A stretch of DNA of 64,000 bases from CAXSEF01 sp964236695 (lineage in GTDB: Bacteria; Pseudomonadota; Alphaproteobacteria; Acetobacterales; Acetobacteraceae): positions 1 to 64,000 of the forward strand of contig CAXSFU010000010.1 of the NCBI GenBank assembly GCA_964236695.1, read 5' to 3'. The notes under the pieces are model-generated. The model was not told the origin of the DNA. It ran no database searches and was given only the letters and a program-made list of their open reading frames with translations. Below are positions 56,978 through 64,000 of the stretch, one piece after another. A program made the translations under genes and the position numbers. The number at the start of each line of letters is the position of its first letter. Positions within the stretch are counted from its first letter, which is position 1.

Positions 56978-58213
56978 ATGACCGAGACCCTGATCAAGGT
57001 GGACCTGTCCCGCTCCCCCTACGAGAACGACCAGGTGCACAACCGCTGGCACCCCGACCTGCCGATGGCGGCCACGGTGAAGCCCGGCGACGACTTCATC
57101 CTGGAGTGCCACGACTGGACCGGCGGCTTCATCAAGAACGACGAGTCCGCCGCCGACGTGCGCGACATCGACCTCTCGATCGTGCACTTCCTCAGCGGTC
57201 CGGTGGGCGTGGAGGGCGCCGAGCCCGGCGACCTGCTGGTGGTCGACCTGCTCGACATCGGCGCGTTCGCCGACACGCAGTGGGGCTTCAACGGCGTGTT
57301 CTCCCAGAAGAACGGCGGCGGCTTCCTCACCAACCAGTACCCCGAGGCGATGAAGTCGATCTGGGACTTCAAGGGCCTGTTCGCCTCCTCGCGCCACGTG
57401 CCCAACGTCAGCTTCGCCGGCATGATCCACCCCGGCCTGATCGGCTGCCTGCCGTCCAAGGACCTGCTGGAAACCTGGAACACCCGCGAGCAGGGCCTGA
57501 TCGACACCGACCCGACGCGCACGCCCGGCCTCGCCAACCCGCCGTTCGCCGCCACCGCCCACATGGGCCGCCTGACGGGCGAGGCGCGCAACGCCGCCGC
57601 CGCCACCGGGGCGCGCACCGTCCCGCCACGCGAGCACGGCGGCAACTGCGACATCAAGGACCTGTCGCGCGGCGCCAAGGTGTACTTCCCGGTCTACGTC
57701 CCCGGCGCCGGCCTGTCGGTGGGCGACCTGCACTTCAGCCAGGGCGACGGCGAGATCACCTTCTGCGGCGCCATCGAGATGCCCGGCTGGATCCACATGC
57801 GCGTCAGCCTGATCAAGGGCGGCATGGCCAAGTACGGCATCCGCAATCCGATCTTCAAGCCGAGCCCGATCAAGCCGGTCTACAACGACCACCTGATCTT
57901 CGAGGGCATCTCCGTCGACGAGAACGGCGGCCAGCACTACCTCGACGTCACCGTCGCCTACCGCCAGGCCTGCCTCAACGCCATCGAGTACCTGAAGAAG
58001 TTCGGCTACACCGGCGGCCAGGCCTACTCCATCCTCGGCTGCGCCCCGGTGCAGGGCCACGTCAGCGGCGTGGTCGACGTGCCCAACGCCTGCGCCACCC
58101 TGTGGCTGCCCACCGGCATCTTCGACTTCGACATCAACCCCGGCGCCAACGGCCCCACGCCCGGCGTCACCCCCGGCAGCGACGTGCTCCACGCCCCCGA
58201 CGCCACGCCCTAG
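56978..58213 (+). CDS. fmdA: formamidase FmdA (acetamidase/formamidase family)
   Basis: A 411-residue cytosolic amidase that hydrolyses formamide, and often acetamide or other short amides, to ammonia and the acid. Family features are YENDQVHNRWHPDLP, FILECHDWTGGFIKNDESAADVRDIDL, AGMIHPGLIGCLPS, REHGGNCDIKDLSRGAKVYFPVYV and DLHFSQGDGEITFCGAIE, with the acidic and His metal-binding positions conserved by eye. ATG at 56978 has GAGGA upstream. It follows urtE in the same operon, as in the fmd locus of methylotrophs, so the imported substrate likely includes formamide. Confidence 0.94.
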   Translation: MTETLIKVDLSRSPYENDQVHNRWHPDLPMAATVKPGDDFILECHDWTGGFIKNDESAADVRDIDLSIVHFLSGPVGVEGAEPGDLLVVDLLDIGAFADTQWGFNGVFSQKNGGGFLTNQYPEAMKSIWDFKGLFASSRHVPNVSFAGMIHPGLIGCLPSKDLLETWNTREQGLIDTDPTRTPGLANPPFAATAHMGRLTGEARNAAAATGARTVPPREHGGNCDIKDLSRGAKVYFPVYVPGAGLSVGDLHFSQGDGEITFCGAIEMPGWIHMRVSLIKGGMAKYGIRNPIFKPSPIKPVYNDHLIFEGISVDENGGQHYLDVTVAYRQACLNAIEYLKKFGYTGGQAYSILGCAPVQGHVSGVVDVPNACATLWLPTGIFDFDINPGANGPTPGVTPGSDVLHAPDATP

Positions 58214-58235
58214 GCCGCCCCGGAAGGCCCCGCCC

Positions 58236-58559
58236 ATGCCCGTCTACGACTACGGCTGCACGCAGTGCGGCCCGTTCACCGAGTTGCGCCCGATGGTGGA
58301 GTTCGCCGACCCGCAGCCCTGCCCGGGCTGCGGCGAGGCCTCGCCCCGCCTGATCCTGACCGCGCCCGGCCTCGCCACCATGGACGGCGGCCGCCGCCGC
58401 GCGTCGGCCACCAACGAGCGCAGCGCCAGCACCCCGCAGCGCTCCTCCGCGACCGGGCGCCACGCCCCGGGCTGCGGCTGCTGCTCCACCGCGAAGGCGG
58501 CGGCGCCCGCCGCGGCCAAGAGCTTCCCGGCGGCGAGGCCTTGGATGATCAGCCACTGA
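58236..58559 (+). CDS. fmdB: FmdB-family zinc ribbon protein
   Basis: A 107-residue protein whose N-terminal 50 residues form the FmdB zinc ribbon: MPVYDYGCTQCG and later PCPGCGEAS, giving two CxxC pairs. The C-terminal half is Ala/Ser-rich with an extra Cys cluster (PGCGCCS). FmdB is encoded with formamidase in methylotrophs and was proposed to regulate it. The gene lies 22 bases after fmdA. Confidence 0.9.
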   Translation: MPVYDYGCTQCGPFTELRPMVEFADPQPCPGCGEASPRLILTAPGLATMDGGRRRASATNERSASTPQRSSATGRHAPGCGCCSTAKAAAPAAAKSFPAARPWMISH

Positions 58560-58560
58560 A

Positions 58561-58688
58561 GAAAGCAAGGTTGAGGCTCTGCCTCAAACTCCGCCAGGGC
58601 GAGCCGCCCTGGACCGGCCTCCCCTAAGTCAAGGGATCAAAGGGCCTCCGGCCCTTTGCGGGTCTGGGCGGAGCCCAGCCTTGCTTGC
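58561..58688. repeat. GC-rich modular palindromic repeat, short form
   Basis: Left hairpin GAGGCTCTGCCTC, then CCAGGGCGAGCCGCCCTGG arms, centre CCCCTAAGTCAAGG, AAAGGGCCTCCGGCCCTTT arms and right CTGGGCGGAGCCCAG. It lies between the convergent ends of fmdB and the small leftward gene, so it could terminate both. Confidence 0.8.
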
Positions 58689-58693
58689 CGCCT

Positions 58694-58903
58694 TCAGGCG
58701 TCGTCAGGACCCAGCAGGCCAATGCGCTCGGCCGATAGCCGGTGCACCTCCGCCTCGCGCTCCAGCGTCTTGGGAAACCGCGAGCGCCCCGCCTGGATCA
58801 GCGTCTTCTTCGCCTGCGATTCGTGCCACTGCCGTGCCGCCAGCAGGGCGGCATCCCAGCCGCGCTGGAACTCTGGCGTGATCTCTGCGGGCGGCTCGCT
58901 CAT
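58694..58903 (-). CDS. small hypothetical protein
   Basis: A 69-residue protein I do not recognise. The sequence EFQRGWDAALLAARQWHESQAKKTLIQAGRSRFPKTLEREAEVH looks like a helical, charged, soluble protein and not like a shadow frame. The ATG at 58903 begins MSEPPAEIT; an upstream in-frame start would add 12 residues. No strong ribosome site is visible. It is flanked by repeats on both sides, so it stands alone. Confidence 0.55.
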   Translation of the reverse strand: MSEPPAEITPEFQRGWDAALLAARQWHESQAKKTLIQAGRSRFPKTLEREAEVHRLSAERIGLLGPDDA

Positions 58904-58972
58904 CCGACAGGTCGTGCCGCGGCTCTCACGCACCGTCAAGCACGCCGCATGAACACCTGCCCGGCAAGTGGT

Positions 58973-59272
58973 TCTAAAGGCGAGCCTCTGGCGGGCTCCG
59001 AGGCAGGGCCTCGACCCTGCTTCCCCTCATACCGGCGGCCGATTGCCCTGACTGGCAAGGCAAGGAAGGCCATGGGCTCTGCCCCTGGACCCCGCCAAAG
59101 GCAAGCCTTTGGAATCCAATTCTTAAGGGAGGCCGGGTCCAGGGGCGGCTCGCCCCTGGCGGGTCTGGGCGGAGGTGCCCAAAGGTTCCGATGGCCCGCT
59201 TGGGCCATCGGAATGGGCACCGGAGGGAGAGCCCAGCCTTGCTTGCCTCGACAGGTCAGAGCTTTCGGCCGT
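58973..59272. repeat. GC-rich modular palindromic repeat, long form with a divergent inner module
   Basis: A decayed right half (58975-59026) is followed by a full long copy (59060-59272). Here the inner module has arms TTCCGATGGCCC (59186-59197) and GGGCCATCGGAA (59202-59213), and outer arms GGTGCCC (59174-59180) and GGGCACC (59215-59221). Pairing is perfect although several positions differ on both arms from the other copies. The right end carries the CTCGACAGGTCAGAG extension. It fills the 374-base gap between the small gene and selO; no gene is seen there. Confidence 0.85.
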
Positions 59273-59277
59273 TGACG

Positions 59278-60759
59278 TCACGTCCCGCAGAACGTCCGGT
59301 ATGGCGTCTCGCTGGGAGCCGCCGCCGCCTGATGCGGATCGCCCGGCCTGTCCTCCCACGGGTGCGACACCGCCTCCAGCAACGCCTCGAATGGCCCCAG
59401 GTCCCCCCGCCCGACCGCCGCCTCCAGCGCCGCCTCGACCAGGGTGTTGCGCGGGATCACCGCCGGGTTGGTCGCGCGCATCGCCGCCGCCCGCTCGCCC
59501 GGCGTCGTGCCCTCCTGCGCGAGCCGCGCCTGCCAGCGCGCGGCCCAGGCGTCGAACCCCTCGGCATCGGCGAACCGCGCGCGCACCACGCCCAGCGTCG
59601 CCTCGCCCGGCTCGGCGGCGACGTCGCACAGCCTGCGGAACGTCACGGAAAAGTCCGCGCGGTTCTGTGCCATCAGCGTCAGCAAATCCTCGGCCAGCGC
59701 CGCGTCGCCCTCCTCCTCGCGCGCCAGCCCGAGCTTGGCGCGCAGCCCGCCGAGATACGCCGCGTTGAACACCGCGCCGAACCGCGACAGCGCCGCATGC
59801 GCCGCCTCCCGCCCGGCCGCCTCCTCGTCGGCGAGCAGTGGCAGCATCGCCTCCGCCAGCCGCGACAGGTTCCACAGCATCGCGTGCGGCTGGCTGGCGT
59901 AGGCGTAGCGCGCCCCCTGGTCGATCGAGCTGAACACCGCCGCCGGATCGTAGGCGTCGAGGAACGCGCACGGCCCGTAGTCGATCGTCTCCCCGGAGAT
60001 CGAGGTGTTGTCCGTGTTCATCACCCCGTGCACGAACCCCACCAGCAGCCATCGCGCCACCAGCTCGGCCTGCCGCACCACCACGCTCTCCAGCAGCGCC
60101 CGATACGGATGCGCGGCACCCGCCGCCGCAGGATGGTGACGCTCGATCGCGTGGTCCGCGAGCAGGCGCAGCGCCTCGCCGTCGCCGCGCGCCGCGAAAT
60201 ACTGGAACGTGCCGACGCGGATGTGGCTGCTGGCCACGCGCACCAGCACGGCGCCGGGCAGGGGGGTCTCGCGGTGCACGACCTCGCCCGTCGCCACGGC
60301 GGCCAGCGCGCGCGTCGTGGGGATGCCCAGCGCCGCCATCGCCTCGCCGACCAGGTACTCGCGCAGCACCGGCCCTAGCGCCGCCCGCCCGTCGCCGCCG
60401 CGCGAGAACGCCGTGCGCCCCGACCCCTTGAGCGCGATGTCGCGCCGCTGTCCCTGGCGGTCGACCACCTCGCCCAGCAGCACCGCCCGCCCGTCGCCCA
60501 GGCTGGGCACGAAGCTGCCGAACTGGTGGCCGGCATAGGCCAGGGCGATCGGCTCCGACCCGTCGGCCACGCGATTGCCGGCGAGGATCTCCACTCCCTC
60601 CGGGCTGCGCAGCGCGGCCGCGTCCAGCCCCAACGTGTCCGCAAGCCCCTCGTTGAGCCGCACCAGCCGCGGCACCGCGACCGGCGCGAGCGGCTGGCGG
60701 GTGGAGAAGCGCTCCGGCAGGCGCGCGTAGCTGTTGTCGAACGGGAACTGGACGGTCAT
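59278..60759 (-). CDS. selO: protein adenylyltransferase SelO (YdiU/UPF0061 family)
   Basis: A 493-residue pseudokinase-fold enzyme that transfers AMP to protein Ser, Thr or Tyr residues. Family hallmarks are YAGHQFGSFVPSLGDGRAVLLGE, DIALKGSGRTAFSRGGDGRAALGPVLREYL, PTTRALAAV, FVHGVMNTDNTSISGETIDYGPCAFLD and the C-terminal MRATNPAVIPRN. Unlike mitochondrial SelO it has no selenocysteine; the C-terminal TFCG holds a Cys. ATG at 60759 has CGGAG seven bases upstream. It is encoded 73 bases downstream of fhuF on the same strand. Confidence 0.95.
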   Translation of the reverse strand: MTVQFPFDNSYARLPERFSTRQPLAPVAVPRLVRLNEGLADTLGLDAAALRSPEGVEILAGNRVADGSEPIALAYAGHQFGSFVPSLGDGRAVLLGEVVDRQGQRRDIALKGSGRTAFSRGGDGRAALGPVLREYLVGEAMAALGIPTTRALAAVATGEVVHRETPLPGAVLVRVASSHIRVGTFQYFAARGDGEALRLLADHAIERHHPAAAGAAHPYRALLESVVVRQAELVARWLLVGFVHGVMNTDNTSISGETIDYGPCAFLDAYDPAAVFSSIDQGARYAYASQPHAMLWNLSRLAEAMLPLLADEEAAGREAAHAALSRFGAVFNAAYLGGLRAKLGLAREEEGDAALAEDLLTLMAQNRADFSVTFRRLCDVAAEPGEATLGVVRARFADAEGFDAWAARWQARLAQEGTTPGERAAAMRATNPAVIPRNTLVEAALEAAVGRGDLGPFEALLEAVSHPWEDRPGDPHQAAAAPSETPYRTFCGT

Positions 60760-60832
60760 GCGGCGCTCCGGCGGACTGTGGGTCGGCGCAGACATTGGGA
60801 GGCGCCCGTCCGGATGGAAGCGGGCAGGGGGC

Positions 60833-61594
60833 CTATCCGGCCGCGGCCCGGCGCACCGGACTGTCCGGCCCGATCGGGCACACGCCACACACCGCCTCGC
60901 CCGGCACCAGGTAGCGCAGGCAGCACACCCGCCGCACGCGCCGCCCGCCAGGATAGCGCACCGGCTCGAACAGCGGGTTGCGTCCCCCTCCCGCCAGCAC
61001 CGGGCTGGCCAGCAGCCTGCGCGCGTCGCCCAGGCCGGGCCGGGACGCGTCGATCGCGTCGAGCTTGCGCAGGAACGCCTCGAACACGTTGCCGACGTTG
61101 CTCCACAGCACCCGGCGCGTCACCCCGCCGCGCGCCGCCACCAGCGCGATCAGCGGCGCCAGATGGCCGCCCACCAGGCCCGCGAAGCGCGCGTCCGGCC
61201 CGGCCCCGGCCAGCGGCACCAGCTCCGGCCCGATCCTGAGCGCCTGGATGCGCAGGCTCGGCGCCATGACGAACGACACCGCGCCGGCCTCCAGGCGCGG
61301 CGACACGTCGAGCAGGATGTTGGCGGCGAGCAGCGGCGGCAGCGTGTCGGTGAAATACGCCAACGCCCACATCGACATCGCGGCCCTGGGGTCGGTGCGC
61401 CCGAAGCGCGCGTCGTAGCGCGCCAGGATCGCCGCCACGTCGCCCGGCCCGAGCAGCGCCGCCTGCGCGATCGCCGGGCGAGGGTCGTGCACGCCGCACA
61501 ACCCCGCACGGAAGCGCTCCAGCTCGCCGACCAGGCACGCGTCGAGGGCGGCGAAGAACCGAGGCGAGGCCGTGGCCGTTGCGGCAGCGCCCAT
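60833..61594 (-). CDS. fhuF: FhuF-like ferric siderophore reductase
   Basis: A 253-residue cytosolic iron reductase of the FhuF type, which releases iron from imported siderophores. The C-terminal [2Fe-2S] ligand motif is complete: CC, ten residues, C, two residues, C (VCCLRYLVPGEAVCGVCP). The N-terminal part has family segments FAALDACLVGELERFR, SMWALAYFTDTLPPLLAANIL and LWSNVGNVFEAF. ATG at 61594 is preceded by AGGAGG eight bases upstream. It is divergent from cbtBA; no siderophore transporter lies in the window. Confidence 0.88.
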   Translation of the reverse strand: MGAAATATASPRFFAALDACLVGELERFRAGLCGVHDPRPAIAQAALLGPGDVAAILARYDARFGRTDPRAAMSMWALAYFTDTLPPLLAANILLDVSPRLEAGAVSFVMAPSLRIQALRIGPELVPLAGAGPDARFAGLVGGHLAPLIALVAARGGVTRRVLWSNVGNVFEAFLRKLDAIDASRPGLGDARRLLASPVLAGGGRNPLFEPVRYPGGRRVRRVCCLRYLVPGEAVCGVCPIGPDSPVRRAAAG

Positions 61595-61739
61595 CGCCCG
61601 ATCCTCCTGCCGCCGGCAGCCGCCGCGCCGGGTTGCGCCACGAACGTGCGCCGCCGCCCGGCTGCGGCGCAAGCGCCTGGCCCGTGCGCAACCGTATCGA
61701 ATCCATGCCCGTGGCGGTTGTTGCCGCGCGCCCAGCCAG

Positions 61740-61800
61740 TTGTTGACAACGCAAAACGCCGCTCGCTAGTCTCGATTGCCGAAACCATTCCGATCGAGAC
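61740..61800 (+). promoter_or_regulatory. candidate promoter and operator-like inverted repeat before cbtBA
   Basis: A perfect -35 box TTGACA (61744-61749) lies inside the palindrome GTTGT-TG-ACAAC (61740-61751). A weak -10 (TAGTCT, 61768-61773) follows 18 bases later. Overlapping it is an inverted repeat TCTCGAT (61771-61777) / ATCGAGA (61794-61800), placed around the expected transcript start. This suggests a regulated promoter reading towards cbtB. The regulator is not identified. Confidence 0.45.
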
Positions 61801-61813
61801 ATCTTCCGGCCAG

Positions 61814-61892
61814 GACGACAGTGGCGTCGTCCCCTGAATGCCTCATGGCACACCCGCCCCGTCGCATCATTGTGCCGATCCCGGTCGGCACA
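61814..61892 (+). promoter_or_regulatory. two hairpins in the cbtB leader
   Basis: GGACGAC (61814-61820) and GTCGTCC (61827-61833) form a 7-bp stem with a six-base loop. TGTGCCGA (61871-61878) and TCGGCACA (61885-61892) form an 8-bp stem with a six-base loop. Both lie in the roughly 150-base leader between the candidate promoter and the cbtB ribosome site. Cobalt genes are often under cobalamin riboswitches, but no sense-strand B12 box (GCCACTG) is seen, so this is a structured leader of unknown type. Confidence 0.4.
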
Positions 61893-61931
61893 GCCATGTC
61901 CACGCCCCGCAAGCCAGCAAGGAACCACACC

Positions 61932-62138
61932 ATGTCCGACACCGTCCACGCGTCCGGCGCCCTTGCCGCCCCGATCCCGGTCCGCGAGCTCCTGCCCTGG
62001 ATGGTCTTCGGTGCCCTGGCGATGCTCGCGATCTACTTCGTCGGCGCCGAGGAGGGCGCGACCTCGCTGATCAACGGCATGTACGTCCACGAGTGGGTGC
62101 ACGACTCCCGCCACCTGCTCGGCTTCCCCTGCCACTGA
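61932..62138 (+). CDS. cbtB: CbtB, small subunit of a proposed cobalt transporter
   Basis: A 68-residue protein with one transmembrane helix (LLPWMVFGALAMLAIYFVGAEEGA) and the C-terminal His motif HEWVHDSRHLLGFPCH, which is diagnostic of CbtB and likely binds metal. AAGGAA lies seven bases before the ATG. CbtAB pairs were proposed as cobalt transporters from their link to cobalamin riboswitches. cbtA follows after 14 bases. Confidence 0.93.
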   Translation: MSDTVHASGALAAPIPVRELLPWMVFGALAMLAIYFVGAEEGATSLINGMYVHEWVHDSRHLLGFPCH

Positions 62139-62152
62139 GCCGGGGTTCGACG

Positions 62153-62935
62153 ATGACCAGGAGCCTCCTCATCCGCGGCATGATCGCAGGCCTGGTGGCG
62201 GGGCTCCTCCTGTTTGCCGTCGGCCGCGTCATCGGCGAGCCGCAGGTCGACCGCGCCATCGCCTTCGAGACCGCGATGGACGAGGCCAAGGCGCGCGCGG
62301 AGGCGGCCGCCGGCCACGCGCCCGAGATCGCGGAGCCGGAGCTGGTCAGCCGCGCCAACCAGGCCGGCCTCGGCCTGCTTACCGGCACAGTAGTCTATGG
62401 CGCCGCGTTCGGCGGCCTGTTCGCCCTGGTGTTCGCCTTCGCCCACGGCAGGGTGGGCACGGCCGACCCCCGTGGCCTCGCCCTGCTGCTGGCCGCGGGC
62501 GGCTTCCTCGCGGTGTTCATGGTGCCCGACCTGAAATACCCGTCCAACCCGCCCTCCGTCGGCCAGCCGGACACCATCGGCATCCGCACGACGCTGTATT
62601 TCGTCATGATGGCCTGCTCGATCGGCGCGATGGTCGCCGCCGTGGCGATCCGCCAGCGACTGCTCCCGGCACGCGGCGCGTGGACCGCAGCGCTTGTGGC
62701 CGCAGGATTCTACGCCGTCTTCGTCGTCGTGGTCATGCTGATCCTGCCCGCCGTGCAGGAGGTGCCGGACGGCTTCGACGCCGTCGTGCTGTGGCGGTTC
62801 AGGATGGCCACCATCGCCATGCAGTTCGTGATGTGGGCCACCCTCGGCCTGCTGTTCGGCACCCTCGCCGAGCGTGTCCTCTCCGGCGCCCGCCAGGTGC
62901 CGGCCGGCGGGCAGCTGCGCCCGGCCGCGCGCTAG
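62153..62935 (+). CDS. cbtA: CbtA, membrane subunit of a proposed cobalt transporter
   Basis: A 260-residue membrane protein with about five hydrophobic segments: MIAGLVAGLLLFAVGRVIGEP, LLTGTVVYGAAFGGLFALVFAFAHGR, LALLLAAGGFLAVFMVPDLKYPSNPP, a segment near YFVMMACSIGAMVAAVAI and a C-terminal pair. The FMVPDLKYPSNPPSVG loop is typical of CbtA. It is cotranscribed with cbtB. A cobalt supply would matter for B12 enzymes and for the cobalt-type nitrile hydratase subunit encoded elsewhere in this window, although the two loci are far apart. Confidence 0.92.
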   Translation: MTRSLLIRGMIAGLVAGLLLFAVGRVIGEPQVDRAIAFETAMDEAKARAEAAAGHAPEIAEPELVSRANQAGLGLLTGTVVYGAAFGGLFALVFAFAHGRVGTADPRGLALLLAAGGFLAVFMVPDLKYPSNPPSVGQPDTIGIRTTLYFVMMACSIGAMVAAVAIRQRLLPARGAWTAALVAAGFYAVFVVVVMLILPAVQEVPDGFDAVVLWRFRMATIAMQFVMWATLGLLFGTLAERVLSGARQVPAGGQLRPAAR

Positions 62936-63102
62936 CCGCCCCGCGCGTCGCCACGCCGGAAGGCCATGGCCCGAGCCATGGTCCTTCCGCGTCTTGCGTA
63001 CGAACCGGCGGGTCTGCGCAGCGCCCTGCGCCAAGGTGCAACTCGCCCGGGCGGCACCCCGCCTGCAGCCCCTTCCTCCCGCTGTCGAGGACCCCGGCGA
63101 CC

Positions 63103-63639
63103 GTGCCCTTTGCCTTCAACCTGACCCTCGATCCCACCTGCGAGCTGCAGATCGAGCGCCTGTACGCCCGCCTGTCGCGTCTCGACGTACCGGAGCACGA
63201 CCTGGTCACCCAGTACGGCCCCTGCGTCACGTTGCTCGCCGTGAGCGACCGCGTGCAGCCGAGGACGATCAGCACGCTTCTGGAATGGAAGCTGCCGTCG
63301 CTGTCCGCCGTCCCTGTCGGCTTCATGGCCCCCTGCGTGATCCACGGCACGCCGCCGACCCTGAGCCTGCGCGTCGCGGCCAGCGACGCGCTGCTGGCGC
63401 TGCACAACGCGATCTTCAGCGAGCTGCCGGAAGAGGAGGTGCACATCCACTACCGCCCCGCCTACTGGCAACCGCACCTGAAGCTGTCGAACGTGCGCGA
63501 CGAGCCCGCAGGCACACGGCTCGCCACGGCGCTCGCGGCGGACTGGACACAGTGCGCCGGCACCCTCGACCGCCTGGAAGTGATGCAGTACCCGCCCGTG
63601 CAGTCGATCTGGCAGGCGACACTGCGCGCGCAGGCGTAG
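63103..63639 (+). CDS. 2H phosphoesterase-like protein (2'-5' RNA ligase family), first motif altered
   Basis: A 178-residue protein with the LigT/2H phosphoesterase layout, which normally has two His-x-Thr/Ser motifs facing the active site. The second is recognisable as PHLKLS. At the first expected site the sequence is YGPCVTLL, where Cys stands in the His position. The rest (FNLTLDPTCELQIERLYARL, then LLALHNAIFSELPEE) fits the family. It starts at GTG with GAGG about 11 bases upstream. If the Cys replacement is real, classical cyclic phosphodiesterase activity is doubtful. Confidence 0.72.
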   Translation: MPFAFNLTLDPTCELQIERLYARLSRLDVPEHDLVTQYGPCVTLLAVSDRVQPRTISTLLEWKLPSLSAVPVGFMAPCVIHGTPPTLSLRVAASDALLALHNAIFSELPEEEVHIHYRPAYWQPHLKLSNVRDEPAGTRLATALAADWTQCAGTLDRLEVMQYPPVQSIWQATLRAQA

Positions 63640-63681
63640 CAGCCTTTGTCGATCCGCCAGGTCAGGCAGGACAGCAAGAGT

Positions 63682-63797
63682 CTTCTTTTTCTGAAGAAAA
63701 AGAAGCAAAAAGACTTTGTAAATAAGGCTTCGGACGCTCGGGCAGCTCCGAAACCCAACGGACGAAAGTTCTTTGGTTCTTTCTTTCAAGAAAGAAC
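63682..63797. repeat. 116-bp double-hairpin repeat, copy 4
   Basis: Same orientation as the copies at 6449 and 49651. End hairpins are perfect. The inner stem is GGCTTCGGA / TCCGAAACC with one mismatch, again different from other copies. It lies between convergent genes (2H phosphoesterase-like and ANTAR), as copy 1 does. Confidence 0.85.
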
Positions 63798-63867
63798 ACT
63801 CTTCCTTCTCGTCACGACGCCCTGGACCCCGGCGGTTCCGAGCACACGCCCTGCACGACGGCCAGGC

Positions 63868-64000
63868 CTACCCGAGTGCGTCCCCGGACTCCACGATCGC
63901 CGTCGCGAACGCCCCGATCGAGATCCTGCGCGTCATCGCCTGGTTGCGGATGAAGCGGTAGGCCTCCTCCTCGCGCATCTTGCGGGCCTGCATCAGCATG
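63868..64000 (-). CDS. ANTAR-domain response regulator, C-terminal end
   Basis: The last 43 residues of a gene cut by the window edge, ending in TAG at 63868-63870. The sequence LMQARKMREEEAYRFIRNQAMTRRISIGAFATAIVES matches the end of the ANTAR RNA-binding domain found in AmiR/NasT-type antiterminators: a helix with EEEAYRFIR, then AMxRRxS and a closing helix. Such regulators control amide or nitrate/nitrite genes. The receiver part lies outside the window. Confidence 0.7.
   Translation of the reverse strand, partial: MLMQARKMREEEAYRFIRNQAMTRRISIGAFATAIVESGDALG

Noticed and set aside
61815..61835. B12-box-like GCCACTG on the minus strand upstream of fhuF
   Set aside because: The match lies inside a simple GACGAC/GTCGTC hairpin. 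No other conserved cobalamin riboswitch segments are seen around it in either direction, and the orientation is away from cbtBA.

Overview
The window is very GC-rich, gene-dense chromosomal DNA from an alphaproteobacterium. The PhyR/NepR/EcfG general stress response locus is diagnostic for that class. The gene set and the style of the intergenic repeats suggest the Acetobacteraceae, but the family is an inference. There is no transposase, integrase, phage module or CRISPR array. The clearest foreign segment is one AT-rich gene at about 26.5-27.4 kb.

Layout. 1-20 kb is a mosaic of short transcription units: the end of a tRNA-Glu, an SDR enzyme, a secreted CocE-type hydrolase, an alpha/beta hydrolase, a carotenoid oxygenase, a TraR/DksA zinc finger protein, a three-gene nitrile hydratase/thiocyanate hydrolase-type set, a DUF2231-sugar dehydrogenase fusion, msrBA, a frameshifted isochorismatase-type hydrolase, an ECF sigma/anti-sigma pair, a DUF2934 protein, a chemoreceptor and a GldAFG-type ABC system. 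20-27 kb holds recG, sdhE, mfd and the AT-rich orphan. 27.5-45 kb is a leftward glucan/trehalose locus (glgE, treS-maltokinase, glgB, treZ, malQ, treY, otsA). 45-50 kb is the stress regulator locus (phyR leftward; an EcfG-type sigma, then a second EcfG-type sigma with nepR and a HisKA_2 kinase rightward). 51-58.6 kb is an amide/urea uptake and hydrolysis operon (urtABCDE, fmdA, fmdB). 58.7-64 kb contains a small protein, selO, fhuF, cbtBA, a 2H phosphoesterase-like protein and the end of an ANTAR regulator.

How it fits together. The glucan/trehalose locus covers the TreY/TreZ and TreS routes and the GlgE pathway, in which TreS-maltokinase makes maltose-1-phosphate, GlgE polymerises it and GlgB branches the product. 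It sits beside the regulators that in alphaproteobacteria control desiccation and osmotic stress, so a stress link is likely. The Urt/Fmd operon would import urea or short amides and hydrolyse formamide-like substrates. The nitrile hydratase-type enzyme elsewhere in the window would produce amides or hydrate thiocyanate.

Two families of structured intergenic repeats run through the window. The larger is a modular GC-rich family of nested palindromes (about 16 whole or partial copies); its optional inner hairpin shows clear compensatory base changes. The smaller is a 115-116 bp element with two AT-rich perfect hairpins around a GC-rich stem (four copies). The AT-rich orphan and urtE each lie between a left half and a right half of the GC-rich repeat. 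Coordinates of repeat edges are by eye and accurate to a few bases.
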